64,000 bases of DNA, taken from the NCBI GenBank assembly GCA_003008705.1, contig PDUO01000005.1:1367997-1431996 (forward strand), in the 5' to 3' direction. Each line of letters opens with the position of its first letter. Position 1 is the stretch's first letter. The position numbers were made by a program, and so were the translations under genes. Positions 45,194 through 56,919 of the stretch are shown piece after piece. Under the pieces are notes generated by a model. The model saw only the letters and a list, made by a program, of their open reading frames with translations. It ran no database searches and was not told the origin of the DNA. This stretch comes from Pezicula radicicola (taxonomy: Eukaryota > Ascomycota > Leotiomycetes > Helotiales > Dermateaceae).

Positions 45194-47472
45194 CATACAT
45201 CCATACATGTATGGAATATGTTAGAGTGGGCATGACATATGGAATTTTTTTTCAAGACACAATACAGCAATTTCTTCTTCAAGTGCTGACACCAACTCGG
45301 TCAATATTGAATGAAAAGGGCCGGTCCTTCCCTCCAAGTAGCATTTTGCAATTACTAATAAAAGTGTTCCGCAAAGTTTCGACCTTTTCATCTATTTTAC
45401 GGATGTGCCACACACACGCATTCTTGCGATCCTACTCTACTCATGCTACTCTACCCTAGAGAGTCGAGACCACAAAAAAACATTTGTTGGAGAACTTGTA
45501 CTCTCATGAAGACAGACAACACGGACAGACCTGGTAGTACTCGATAACGACATTGACTTGTTTCCCATAAGCAAGCCTCATTCTCACAATGCAAAATCAT
45601 CGGCGTGGAACATACCAACTTTGGTCTAATGTTTGAGAGCTTGGGCCTCCACACCAAAGAGAACCTGTAAATCAAGGTTGGAAGGTTTCTAAGCACACTT
45701 GACGAATCATTGGAGACCCGCAGGACGATCCCAAGAGATGTCAAATGATAATGAACTGGCACCGTCGCAAGCCATGGAACGCTTGTCCATGAGCCTGTGG
45801 ACTTGGAATGCTGACTAGCGATTCCGACGGGATGAGTTGGTGTTGAAATGGCATGAATGGTGTAAATGGTTCCGTTCAACGAGGAGTGAGGCGTGCACTA
45901 CGGTCCACGTTTCAATGAAGCTAGAAGCCGGCGGCTAGAAAGTTCCCGGCTGTGTTAATGTTAGCCATTCAGTTATTCATTCATTGCCAAGAGATCATCT
46001 GATGTGGTTGGTTCTGCTTGAAAGTATATTCCAACTGGACGAGGAGAAAATGAAAAGATGCAACTAAGTGCGCAGACAACTCTCGCGGGCTTCACTTATA
46101 TCTTCACCCTCATCCTTCGCTCGTATCCCAAGTTGCATCTTACCTTTCCAATCTGAGATTCTGATCGGTTGACCCCTTTTCCGAAATGTGAAATGTGACG
46201 AGTTGGATTTCTGGAAGACACTAGAACGGTACAAGTTAAAGCTGTTGGCGCTGCTGGGTCGACGGCGTGCTCGAGCCTCTCTCGCTTGCGCCATACTCAA
46301 TTTTGACGATCAGGGAACCTAAGGAAAGCCAAGGAAACTCAAGGGCTGATCTGCCGTCAATGTTCTTGACTCCTCAAGGCTATCATAGCAATTATTGACT
46401 GGAAGAAACTGCTAGGAGTGGCCTGAGGAGGAGCTTTTGGCTTGGGGGGGCTTTGGTGGAGTGGACTCGACTTGATATATTTATCAAAACAAGTTTCTCC
46501 CATCCAGCTCTTCTACTCTCCTCTGGTTCTCGTTTCTTAATCCCCCCCCTCCACCTTTGCCTACTCTCCTTCTTACGTACAGTACAGTACAGTAAAATTA
46601 CAAGCGCACATACGACCCTGGTCTCCATATCCGCCTCCCTTCACCCTTGTCCTGTCACCACTTCACGGCCCCTCCTCTCCTCATCCGTAATAAAGTTCTA
46701 ATCACCGATCTTCACCCTCCTCCGGCCCCTCCATCCTGCGATCCCGATCACACCGTTAAACTCTTTTCTGGTGTCTGTCGCCTCTCAGCACTCTGATCCC
46801 ATCCCGACCGTGAGTTTTCCTTGCCATAATGTTCTGTACCTGCATGCGGCCCCGGCCCAATAATAACATTGGCTCTATACCGCTTGGGACCTCGCTCCGA
46901 TAGCACAGGCACCACAGGCACCACCGGCTGGGAATCTCATCACTGACTGGGTTGAGGTGCAGATATGTCACTATCCCACTGAAGCCCCCCCGGCACAAAG
47001 CCTATCATAGAAAGATACCAGATTCAGTGTCACCAACAGAAGCACAAGGAGAACCCGCGGGCCACGCACCCACGAATCCTGGAAAGACCAGGGAAACGAG
47101 ACGGGAAAAGAGCTCCGCCTGGGAACGGTCCGGGAGGAGAAATTTCAAATTGCAATTTGTGGTTTGTGGTTTTGGGGGGGTTGTCGAACGACCAGAGTAC
47201 GAAGTTCAGTAGGGACTCACTCTCTCTGGTTGGGCCCCGCCCTGGCGATCCTGGGAAAAAAAGGTTCAAGGGCTGGACACTCGCAAAGACGTTACAAGCC
47301 TACAAACCTACAAGGCCTTCGGAGAACTGCTACAGTGATCATTCTACCCTCGTAACAGGAAGTAATTCGAGGCAAAGGGCCGCAGAGCAACCCGACATAC
47401 AAGAACCTTAAATAACATCCACGCTCGCTCTCTCTTAGGGGTGGTGTTATTGTTGTTTGTTATTGTTATTAC

Positions 47473-47499
47473 CATCATCATCATCATCATCATTATCAT
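47473..47499 (+). repeat. (CAT)n microsatellite
   Basis: A nearly perfect CAT run upstream of URC4. Confidence 0.85.
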
Positions 47500-47589
47500 T
47501 GGTATTTCCTCATCGCACTGAGAGTAAACAACGACCACGGCCAAATTCCATTCCAAGCCGGAATTATATTTGTATTCATTACTCTTAGG

Positions 47590-47613
47590 TTACTTACTTA
47601 CTTACTTACTTAT
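47590..47613 (+). repeat. (TTAC)n microsatellite
   Basis: Six TTAC/TTAT units upstream of URC4. Confidence 0.85.
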
Positions 47614-47756
47614 CCTCACTAAACCAAAGAGGCAATTGAGGTGGTCGATCCGGTGATATTATTCACTGCGCTGAGGTGTCAAGCTTATCGACGCACCGAT
47701 AACGAGTAGTCTTGCAGCAAAAGGAAACAAAAGGACCCACGACGACAACACACAGG

Positions 47757-49434
47757 ATGGGGCTCTTCACGCGCAAAGACAAAACATCCTCAACCACATC
47801 TTCACGCAACGCTCCCTCCATCGCCGACACAACCTCCTACACCTCATCACAATCATCTCTCAAATCTCCCACGACGCCCGGTTACAGCAAGATGTCGCCC
47901 CCCACCACCATACCCAGCATTCCACTGCCCAAAGCTCCCGATCCAAACCTCGACCCCGCCGGCTACCTGCGCAGCATTGGCTCGGTCCGGGAAAGATGCA
48001 ATATGGTGCTGAACAAGGCGAAGAGGGACGAGCTGACCCATTTTGATGTTGATATGAGCAAGTTTCAGGATACCACCAGATTTGTTGTTTCTATCATCAA
48101 GGTAAGAAGATAGCATCGCATAGAAATTCGCTTTTAATTACAGCAGTCTTAACTAATCTTGGTTCCAGCGCGACTTCGCCCCCGACTACTCCACAATCCC
48201 CCCTCACGGACGCTGGCAGCATTTCAATGTGGGCGGTCGTGATCGTGTTAAGAACCTCCTAGACAGCTGGCACGAAGTCGATGCCGCAGAACGATGTCGC
48301 CGTCTTCTAGATCTCTTCCTCGTGTCTGTTCTGCTTGACGCCGGTGCCGGCCAGTCATGGATATACAAGAGCAAGGAGAGTGGACGCACATACAGGAGAA
48401 GTGAGGGTCTAGCTGTTGCGAGCTTAGAAATGTTCAAGGCAGGCATCTTCAGCAGCAACAAGATTCAGCCATGCCAAGTTGATGCTGAGGGCTTGCGGAC
48501 TTTGACAGTGGATATTATGGCGAGGGGTCTGCAAGTCTCAGACGGTAACCCTATTGCTGGACTGGAAGGACGCACAGGACTGCTTGTTCGACTTGCAGAT
48601 GCCATGGCCGACCACAACCGGTTTGGTGCTGATGGTCGCCCTGGAAATATGCTAGGTATGAACCCCAACCTTGTTGTAAAAGTGGGGATACTAATTTTAA
48701 GCGTCTACAGACTACTTACTTTCTCACCCTTCAACTCAAGCTTCCTCCGTACCGATCGTCCCTCTTCCTACTCTATGGAGCGTCCTCATCGATGGTCTTG
48801 CCCCAGTATGGCCGACCTCGCGCACAACGCTGGACGGGGTCTCCCTCGGTGACGCATGGCCCCTCTCTACGCTCAAGCCCACAGCAGCTGCCCCATGGGA
48901 GGAAATTGTTCCATTCCACAAACTCACTCAATGGCTCTGCTATTCTCTTATGCAGCCCATGACCAAGCTTATGCACATCCACTTCGCAGGTGCTGAGCTC
49001 ATGACTGGTCTGCCCGAATACCGCAATGGCGGTCTCTTCATCGATACTGGTGTGCTTACCCTTAAGCCTGAGGAAACAGAGAGAGGTGTCGCAGCTTTTC
49101 ATCGCAATGCTCAAGAGATGGGCAAGGAGGCTGTCGAGGTCGTACCTATGTTCACACCAGATGATGATGTGGTTGTAGAGTGGCGTGCAGTCACTGTAGG
49201 CTTCCTTGACCTCTTACTCGAGGAAGTCAATATTGTGCTGGGTTTGAGCGGCTTCGATCGGTTAACTCTGCCACAGATGCTGGAGGCCGGTAGTTGGAAG
49301 GGAGGACGGGAGATCTCTGAGGTTTCGAGACCTAATACTAAGGTAAGCAATCTTCTGATCGAATTTGCAATATTCAAGCTAACATGATACAGGAACCACC
49401 AATTCAGATCCTTAGTGATGGAACAGTGTTTTAA
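47757..49434 (+). CDS. URC4: uracil catabolism protein 4 (URC4/Urg3, DUF1688)
   Basis: A DUF1688 protein of the URC pathway, which degrades uracil in many fungi and bacteria; its exact biochemical step is not settled. Four exons fit: 47757-48101, 48169-48655, 48711-49342 and 49393-49434, all in phase, about 500 residues. A Ser/Thr/Pro-rich N terminus of ~75 residues precedes the domain. Conserved blocks include PHGRWQHFNVGGRDRV, LLDLFLVSVLLDAGAGQSW, YRRSEGLAVASLEMF, GNPIAGLEGRTGLLVRL and GGLFIDTGVL. The last exon is tiny (ending LSDGTVF). Codon use is more GC-rich than in the neighbouring 2EXR genes, as expected of a conserved housekeeping gene. No other URC gene lies in the window. Confidence 0.88.
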
Positions 49435-50884
49435 ACCTTTACTTCCATGTCTTTTAGATGTAAATTCGCTTCTCTTCTACAGAGTTAATTATGGAATGGG
49501 AAAACGGTACCTCCGCAAACTTGGAGGCTGGCTAGGGATGGTTGATCTACCTTTTTTTTTTTTGCCGCTTTGGCGTGCGAGCGATGATTTCATGGTGGCT
49601 GAGAAGGAAAAAAGACCAGCAAATTACTCCACTAGCTTTGTATATACTTATTAATACGTAGCGTATGCTTGGAGATGATAGATGAATAGATACCCTTTGA
49701 ATCTTGTAGTTGTCTTTATTTTTACCATGACTATTGTGGTGCACATACCTAGTAAGCGGTCGTCAGATTTGGCCAGGCTTTTTGGCCAAGTTAATATTTG
49801 ACTGCTGTCATGTGTATATATCTTTTGTGGAGGATTACGGGAGTTGTCAATTGCAAATCTAGTAAGCAAGGGCGTCTCTGTTAGCTACTACTTTTGTGTT
49901 TCTAAGGGTGAGAAGATGTTCCGTAGAGACAGTGAGCATAGGATGAACATAGAAAGACAATGGCTACCTCTTGTAGAGGCATAAAAATCAGCTATGTACT
50001 ACACATCCCAACACATAACACATAACATAACTACAAATAACTAGATATAAAGTTATGAACTTAATACAAATACGAAGACACTATACTGTCTTATAGTTCT
50101 AAAGACAGTTAGTAACGAGCTTGTTTTTAGGGGAGGTTAGGTTTGATAATAGTGGGGTTGGTTGGTTGGTTGGTGATTGTTTTATTGGGAAGCGGAAGCG
50201 GAAGGGGAAGGGGAGGTGGCCGGTGTGCTAGGTTGGGGTAGGGGTTTGTGGGGGATATGGAATTGTGGAGGTAATTATGCTAGGTTGAGATATACTGTGT
50301 ATTGGTTTTTTTTTTGCGGTGAGAGGTTTTAGGGGGTTTGCTGTGCCTCTGGAGGGAGGAATTGATGGTTGGTTCTGGGTTTGGGCATGTTGGTGCGGTT
50401 TTAGTTGTAGTTGTAGTTGTTGTATGGTTTAAGATTTACTTTCTTATAGGAAAAGGAAGTGGTATACGGAGTATTAGATGATTGTGTAAAGTGAGTTTGG
50501 GCTGCTATATAGAGGGTAGCTGTGATTGTGTTGGTCTTTGTAGGTTTTATTTGATTAGGTTGGAGTTGTGTTTGCACACTGTTTATAGTCTATAGGAACT
50601 AGAGTTTGTTTTATGAAATATAGCTACTACTATATAACTAACTATATAGTATCTTATAATACGGACTTTTACTTAAGTAACCTCGATACTTAATTTTAAC
50701 AGATTCGGCGGTCGATATTTTGCACAGCCTCGAACCCCCAAGAAATATTGGTGGCGGGTTAGCCCGACGCCAGAACTGGGGCCTAACTCAGGTCCTAAAT
50801 TTTGAAGTCACCCTCCACCCCCTCTTCCTCTTGTTTCTATTGCTTTTGAATAAGCAACGTAAAAGTCGGAATAGCACTCGTACG
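49435..50884. other. intergenic between URC4 and HMG-CoA synthase
   Basis: About 1.45 kb. 50100-50420 is markedly G-rich on the plus strand, with GGTT repeats (50156-50173) and GGAAGC/GGAAGG units (50189-50215). No gene is seen. The CCTCTT-rich stretch just before 50885 is a plausible leader. Confidence 0.45.
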
Positions 50885-52490
50885 ATGGCGTACCCTGAAA
50901 ATGTCGGCATCAAAGCCATGGAAATCTATGTCCCAGCACAGGTAAAGCCATTCATGTCCAAATTTCCCCCCGCGAACTTCAGTTTAAGTCTCTGATTGGA
51001 AAAGTGCCTGGACCAATCCCTCTTCGAGAAGTACCAAGGCGTTTCAGCTGGCAAATACACCATTGGACTAGGCCTCCAGTACATGAATTACTGTACCGAT
51101 AGAGAAGGTAAGTCCCGTGTCCAAGTCTTTTCCGCAGCAATAACCCGTGTAGACGTCTGTTCTCTGGCCCTGACGGCTGTGTCTTCACTACTCCATAAGT
51201 TCAACATTGATCCCAACTCTATTGGACGTCTGGAGGTGGGCACCGAATCCCCCATTGACAAGGCCAAGTCTGTTAAGTCAGTTCTCACGACGCTGTTTGA
51301 GCCATCCGGCAACACAAGTTTGGAAGGAGTTGACACAATCCACGCATGCTTTGGCGGCACCAATGCCTTATTAAACGCCGTCAATTGGGTGGAGTCTCGT
51401 TCATGGGACGGTCGAGATGCCATTGTCGTCACATCGGACATAGCCCTCTACAAAGAGGCTTCCTCGCGTCCAACCGGTGGCGCTGGCTGTGTCGCCATGC
51501 TTGTCGGCCCAAATGCGTCGCTATCCCTGGACCCAAGCCTGAGAGGTGTATACATGACTCACGCTTACGATTTCTACAAGCCTGACCTCAAAGTCGAGTA
51601 CCCCATCGTGAACGGCCACGAATCCATCATCTGTTACCTCAGCGCTCTGGATGAATGCCATAAGAACCTGCTCCAGCGTGCCGAGGCTGCCAGAAGCAAG
51701 CTCAATGGCGATGGACCCAAAAGTGTGTCCAAGAATGTCCTTGACCTCTTTGACTACATGGCGTTTCATACCCCAAACTGCAAACTGGTCAGCAAGTCGT
51801 ACGGTCGACTCAAGTACAATGACTGTCTGATATCGACCGACGATGCCGACTGGAAGGGCATTCCTGATGAGCTCCGCAAGCTGAGCTACCAAGAGTCCTT
51901 GAAAGACAAGGCACTGGAGAAAGCCCTCGTGACTCTGACGAAAGATCAGTTCAAGGAGCGAGTCGAGCCGTGTATCGTGGCACCGTCCTTATGCGGCAAC
52001 ATGTACACTAGCAGTCTCTATTGCTCTCTCATCAGCTTGATCAGCAACATTGATCTTGCAGCCGCAGAAGGCAAAACCATAGGCATGTTCAGCGTGAGTG
52101 GCTGGATTCTTGTTTATTGAACTGCCCCAAAGAGATCATACTGACCTGAATGGACGCATTAGTATGGAAGTGGCATTGCTAGCACCCTCTTCGGCCTGAA
52201 AGTTACTGGTGATCTCACCAAGATGGTCCAAAAAATCGATTTAATGGATCGTCTGAAGCAGCGACACATCTCGACACCTGAGGAGTACGAAGAGGTGAGC
52301 TCTGAGAATGCAATCTATTTGGGAAGATGTACTAACTTGATTGTACAAGGCCTGTACTCTCCGAATGAAAGCCTATGGGTGCAAGAATTTCAAGCCTGTC
52401 GGCGACGTAGCCTCCCTGGCACCTGGAACATACTACTTGGAGAACATCGATGAGCTATATCGGAGGACTTATGCCATTAAGCAGGGATGA
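50885..52490 (+). CDS. hydroxymethylglutaryl-CoA synthase
   Basis: Condenses acetoacetyl-CoA with acetyl-CoA to HMG-CoA, the committed precursor of the mevalonate pathway. Five exons fit: 50885-50941, 51005-51107, 51153-52093, 52163-52294 and 52350-52490, giving 457 residues, a normal length. The N-terminal NVGIKAMEIYVPAQ and GVSAGKYTIGLG blocks are clear. The nucleophilic Cys sits in HACFGGTNALLNAVNWVES, and the GRDAIVVTSDIALY and RPTGGAGCVAMLVG blocks follow. The catalytic His region is AFHTPNCKLV, and the end has MFSYGSGIASTLFG and PGTYYLENID. Replacements of usually conserved residues (HACFGG for NACYGG, CLSALDECHK for a more usual sequence) suggest a diverged paralogue rather than the main housekeeping copy. 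It lies 994 bp upstream of the biotin cluster on the same strand. Confidence 0.92.
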
Positions 52491-53484
52491 ATGAGAGCAT
52501 CAAGGTTCCACTTGAACCGGGTTAGGGTTCAAGAAAATGCTTGTGTGACAGATTTTGAATTGCTATATCTTATAGACCTAGAACTTGGAAAGAATAGATC
52601 TAGACAGGCACTGTCGCATTAAATAAGACCTAAAATCAGAGACAAAATTTGTTATAGTCTTTTCTTTTATATCGACAGATTAGAATAATTTACTTTAGGT
52701 ATAGCTTTTCCACATACTATCAGCTCTCACTGCCGTATTTCTATGTGCCTTAGCTTGACATCCAGAAAGGGAAAGAGTTGTGCCGTTAGTGTTGAGTGAA
52801 CGGATTGAACGGCTGGTTTTAGTAGGCCAGAGAATTTTTTTTTTTATTGTTGCAAAATAGCGGCTTGGGTACAGAAAGTGCAAAGGAAACAAATTTCGTA
52901 CTCTCAAGGGCAGCCATTACGATATGAAGGGGACAGAAACTAGTTTGAGAATGTGTGGTATTTTTTGCGGAGGGAATCGAGCGGTTTTAAATGGGAACCG
53001 GGTAGAGACCTGTTGGTCGGAATTGCACTAGTCTCGCTACACCAGCTTTCCTGCTCTTAACTGCCGTAGGCTGCCCAGGAGTTAAATGATCTGGGCCTGT
53101 GCATGACATCTCAGCTAATTTATAGATGCAATAGGCACAGCATCAACGGCCGACAAAGATTCATTCTTTCTACTTCACTAGTGTAATAAAAATTTAAAGA
53201 CCGAGGAATTTGAATTTTCAACACAGCAGAACGTTCATGGGGTGTTATTTGAACAGCGGCATATGCTCCTAAGTACTATAACTTCACAAGCAAGCAAGGC
53301 TACAAAGTCACCAAGTGTTCCATAATGGTTGAGTTAGGGCTACTTACAAGTACGATTTTGTTGGCTGGAGAAGCGAGAAAATGTTGAGATGCTTGTCCAC
53401 CTTATCCGAGGTATGAGTATCTTTCACCATCAACCATGAGCTCTTATTCCAGCTACTACTCCACCAACGTATCGGTGTTCAAAC
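52491..53484. other. intergenic between HMG-CoA synthase and KAPA synthase
   Basis: About 1 kb. No gene is seen. The region just before 53485 would contain the KAPA synthase promoter. Nothing distinctive is visible. Confidence 0.4.
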
Positions 53485-54887
53485 ATGGTAGAATCAGGAA
53501 CACTCCCCGATGTAATGCGTGGCTTACTAGCCAAACGACAAGCCAATTCAGCCCTTAGAAAATTAAGCATTGCCTCACCAAAATCCATCGATTTTTCCTC
53601 CAACGATTTTCTCTCTTTATCTACCTCACCATCTCTAAGAAATAATTATCTCAGAGAACTGGAAAATAACAAGAACTTTCGACTTGGGAGTGGTGGTTCT
53701 CGCTTGTTGGATGGCAATAGCGCTTATGCTGAGCAACTCGAGAAGGATATCGCATCTTTTCATCACGCTCCAGCGGGTCTGCTGTTCAACTCTGGCTTTG
53801 ATGCGAACTCGGGGTTCTTTGCTTGTGTTCCGCAGCCTGGAGATATTGTTTTTTATGATGAGTACATTCACGCTTCTGTGCATGAAGGAATGCGTCTATC
53901 TCGAGCTGGGTCATGCATCTCTTTCGCCCATAATTCGTTGGATGACCTTCAACATAAGCTGATGGAGCAAGTGAGAAAGGTCACTTTTGTCAGTGGTGGT
54001 ACTCGAAATGTCTTTGTCGCTATTGAGAGTCTCTATAGCATGGATGGCGACCTCTCTCCTATTAAAGGGATAGTTGAACTTGTCGAGAGGCTTCTACCAA
54101 AGGGCAATGGTCACATTATAGTCGACGAAGCACACTCCAATGGTATCTACGGTCCAGAAGGTAGAGGCATTGTTTGCGACCTTGGGTTGGAGGATCGGAT
54201 TTTTGCTAGACTTCACACTTTTGGGAAGGCGTTGTCTTGCAATGGAGGTAAGAACTCTGTCATTCAATTTATTTCTCGAGGAAAATGCTAATAGAGACAA
54301 GCAATCTTTCTTTGCTCGCCTTTAACGAGGGAATACCTCATAAATTATGCTAGGCCTCTCATATACACGACTTTCATGTCATTTCCATCTCTTGCAGCCA
54401 TCAAGACAGTAACTACATTCATGTTACGAGGTGGGACTATTACTGTATGTTAACACTTCCCATCAAAACTAAAAGAATTCACTAACAACAATTCCAGCCA
54501 ACAGCTCACCTCTGGGCACTAGTTGAGCATCTATACCGCCAACTCGAATCTCTTGATCTCAGCCAAGAAAACCAAGAGTCAGAGCGCGCATTATTGAGAA
54601 TTCCACCGAGATGCCCCGAATCTCCAATCTTTTCAATTCTTACCACAAAGCCAAGGAGCTTGGCAAGTTCTTGTCAAGATTCAGGATTTGTTGTCCGAGC
54701 AATTGTACCGCCAACTGTTCCGGAGGGTGCTGAACGAGTCAGAGTTTGTTTGCATGCTGGCAATTCTTTTGAGGAGATTGATCGGCTTGTCTCTGTTATT
54801 GGTTTGTGGTTCGTTCAAACGAAGGGTTTGAAAGAAGAGGGACTTTTAGAGACGGGAGTTGAAAGATCACAGTTAGCTAAGTTGTAG
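53485..54887 (+). CDS. bioF: 8-amino-7-oxononanoate (KAPA) synthase
   Basis: Pyridoxal-phosphate enzyme that joins L-alanine to pimeloyl-CoA (or a carrier-bound form), the first committed step of biotin synthesis. Three exons fit: 53485-54247, 54302-54444 and 54498-54887, giving 431 residues. Class-II aminotransferase-fold landmarks are LGSGGSRLLDGNSAYAEQLE, the cofactor-stacking His region DEYIHASVHEGMRLSRA, the Asp in HIIVDEAHSNGIYG, and the Schiff-base Lys in LHTFGKALSCNGA, which spans intron 1. C-terminal blocks (INYARPLIYTTFMSFPSLAA, RVRVCLHAGNSFEEID) also match. The start ATG gives a typical N terminus without a clear targeting peptide. It heads the biotin cluster and runs convergently to biotin synthase. 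Confidence 0.92.
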
Positions 54888-55300
54888 TTATTTTCTGTAG
54901 AAATAAAAGTGGTATATCAAATGACTGTTCAAAGTGAGCTTGGGATGGTATCTTGAACTTGGCTTAAAGTAAAGTACTTTTCTTAAGAACCTTGATTCAT
55001 TTGATGATTGAGACTCATAATTGGAGTTAGGTTTATAAACTATCCAAGTATGCAAGGATGCTTACTCAAATCGAGAAAGTTGAGCAATTCAAGTAAGTTC
55101 TTTACCTAAAGTAAACAAGTTACCTAAACAGACAAATAAGGTGCCGTTACAATGCAAGAAATGATTTCGAAGCCGAAAAGGAAAATGCATTTTTCGACCT
55201 ATGAGACCACATCTTGTGAAGTAATCTGAGCGGTATTCAGTCTTTTTATTGAGTGAGCAAGTATTTCCATGCCGGCACTGCATAAACTGAAATCTGAGCT
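54888..55300. other. convergent intergenic region (KAPA synthase / biotin synthase)
   Basis: About 410 bp between two convergent 3' ends, carrying AAGTTACCTAAA- and TTTACCTAAAG-like short repeats (55090-55135) loosely related to the 18-bp unit elsewhere. Both 3' ends presumably overlap here. No gene is seen. Confidence 0.4.
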
Positions 55301-56606
55301 CTAGTTTGTGCTCTCTACATTTTTCAAAGCTTCTTGACGCTTCTCTTCAACACCCTTCTGCATAGGAACCGAAGCATCATCTCTCAATCCAGTTTGAAAA
55401 CTCTGCATCGGTTTCAGGCCCCATCTGTCAAAGATAGCCTTATCTTCGTCCCAACCATTACAAGCAGTCGTCAACATCTTCTCTCCAGTAAAGATAGCAT
55501 TAGCACCAGCCATGAAACATAGAATCTGTTGCTCCTCCGATAAAGTGGTTCTACCAGCCGCAATCCGAATAATGGTTCGTGGCATGATGAGTCTGGCTGT
55601 TGCAATAGTTCTTAAGGTGGCGTCGAATGGAGATGGTGCATTATCTCCAAGTGGTGTTCCTTTGATCGGTACTAGAGTATTGACTGGAAATGATTCGGGG
55701 TGTGTAGCCATTGTCGAAACGGTAAATAACAGTCCAACATGATCAACAGCCTTTTCTCCCAATCCAAGAATCCCACCAGAACAAACACTCAAGCCCGCAT
55801 CACTGGCGTTCTGAATCGTTTGTAGCCGTTCGTCGTATGTACGTGTGGAGATAACAGAAGGATAAAACTCCCTCGAGGTATCGACATTATGATTGTAAGC
55901 AGTAAGACCAGCTTCTTTCAATTCCTTAGCCTGAGCAAGATCAATCATGCCAAGCGTAACGCAAGATTCCATGCCTAACTCCTTCACTCCCTTTACCATT
56001 TCCTTAATATTCCTCAGATTTGTCTTTCGTCCTCGCATGTCTCTCCATGCTGCTCCCATACAGAATCTTGTGCTGCCATTATCTCGTGCGATTCGTGCTG
56101 CCTCTAATACTGAGTCTACAGTTGACATCTTTGTGGCTTTGAGACCCGTGTCGTATCGGGATGATTGTGCACAGTATGAGCAATCTTCACTACATCCTCC
56201 AGTTTTGATGCTCATGAGTGTGCACATTTGAATTGATGAGGGATCGTGAAATTTTTGATGGACGGCGCCCTATTTCACGAATAGGATCAGGAATTGCTAC
56301 ATGTTTAATTGAGGAAGGGGAACTTACTGCGCCATATGCCAACTTCATCAAAGGAGTCTCATAAATCTCCTTGATCTCTGGTTTTGTCCAGTCATGGCGG
56401 GGTACAGTTGCTTTACGCGCCCTCTCAAATGCCGAGATAGCAGGAACCACGTCGGAAACAGTGCCATAGCTCGCAACAAGTCCCTTAGATCCAACGTGCG
56501 AAGAAGATATAACCCGATATCTCAGCGTACCCGAAACAACACGTTTAGAAAACATTTTGAACAAAGCAATTGATGTTGTTAATTGTTCAAACGGTGTAGG
56601 AGTCAT
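55301..56606 (-). CDS. BIO2: biotin synthase
   Basis: Mitochondrial radical-SAM enzyme that inserts sulfur into dethiobiotin. Two exons fit: 56606-56328 and 56269-55301, 415 residues from the first ATG. The downstream ATG at 56555 (MFSKRVVSGTLRY) starts a typical mitochondrial presequence and is the likelier start (398 residues). The radical-SAM cluster motif CSEDCSYC is present after IKTGGC, with the AdoMet-binding GAAWR region. The residues that ligate the second [2Fe-2S] cluster appear in order: Cys in RFCMGAAWRD, Cys in MESCVTLGM, Cys in GLSVCSGGI and Arg in IIRIAAGR. The intron begins GTAAGT. Its start lies 313 bp from that of the bifunctional BIO3-BIO1 gene in divergent orientation, so both probably share control. 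Confidence 0.93.
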
Positions 56607-56919
56607 GGATCACGACCCCTCCGAACACCTCGGAGTTGTTGAGGTTGAACTTTAAGCGAGAGTACAGCTCGCTTATGCAGATCCGGGTTAACGGATGCAG
56701 GGGATGCTGGCAATGCAAGGATTAACACCCAATGCGCTCTTTTTATTTACAAATTTGAATTATCACTAGCAAATGAGCTCATTGGCGCATATCCAACAAA
56801 ACCTTTAATTATGGATTCTAGAAAACTAGTCAAGGACCGACTCACCGACTGAGCACAATATTCAAGAGCTCTCGAGCAAGCCTTTCAAATGTGCCTCAGT
56901 GCTTGCTGAGCGACCAAGT
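56607..56919. promoter_or_regulatory. bidirectional promoter of biotin synthase and BIO3-BIO1
   Basis: A compact 313-bp divergent spacer. It holds a CCAAT box on the plus strand (56729) and one on the minus strand (ATTGG at 56779), each next to a GCGC-containing stretch, giving a loose dyad. The geometry suggests coordinated transcription of the last three biotin steps. Confidence 0.55.

Larger units (their letters stand above)
43700..47756. other. long intergenic region
   Basis: About 4 kb without a well-supported gene. A 476-bp MITE-like element is listed separately. A minus-strand ATG frame of 113 codons (44344-44685) begins with a hydrophobic stretch but matches nothing. Simple repeats include ACAGT units at 46577-46594 and the runs listed at 47473 and 47590. 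The pyrimidine-rich part from 46480 to 46760 and the final kilobase look like a long promoter and leader for URC4. Confidence 0.45.
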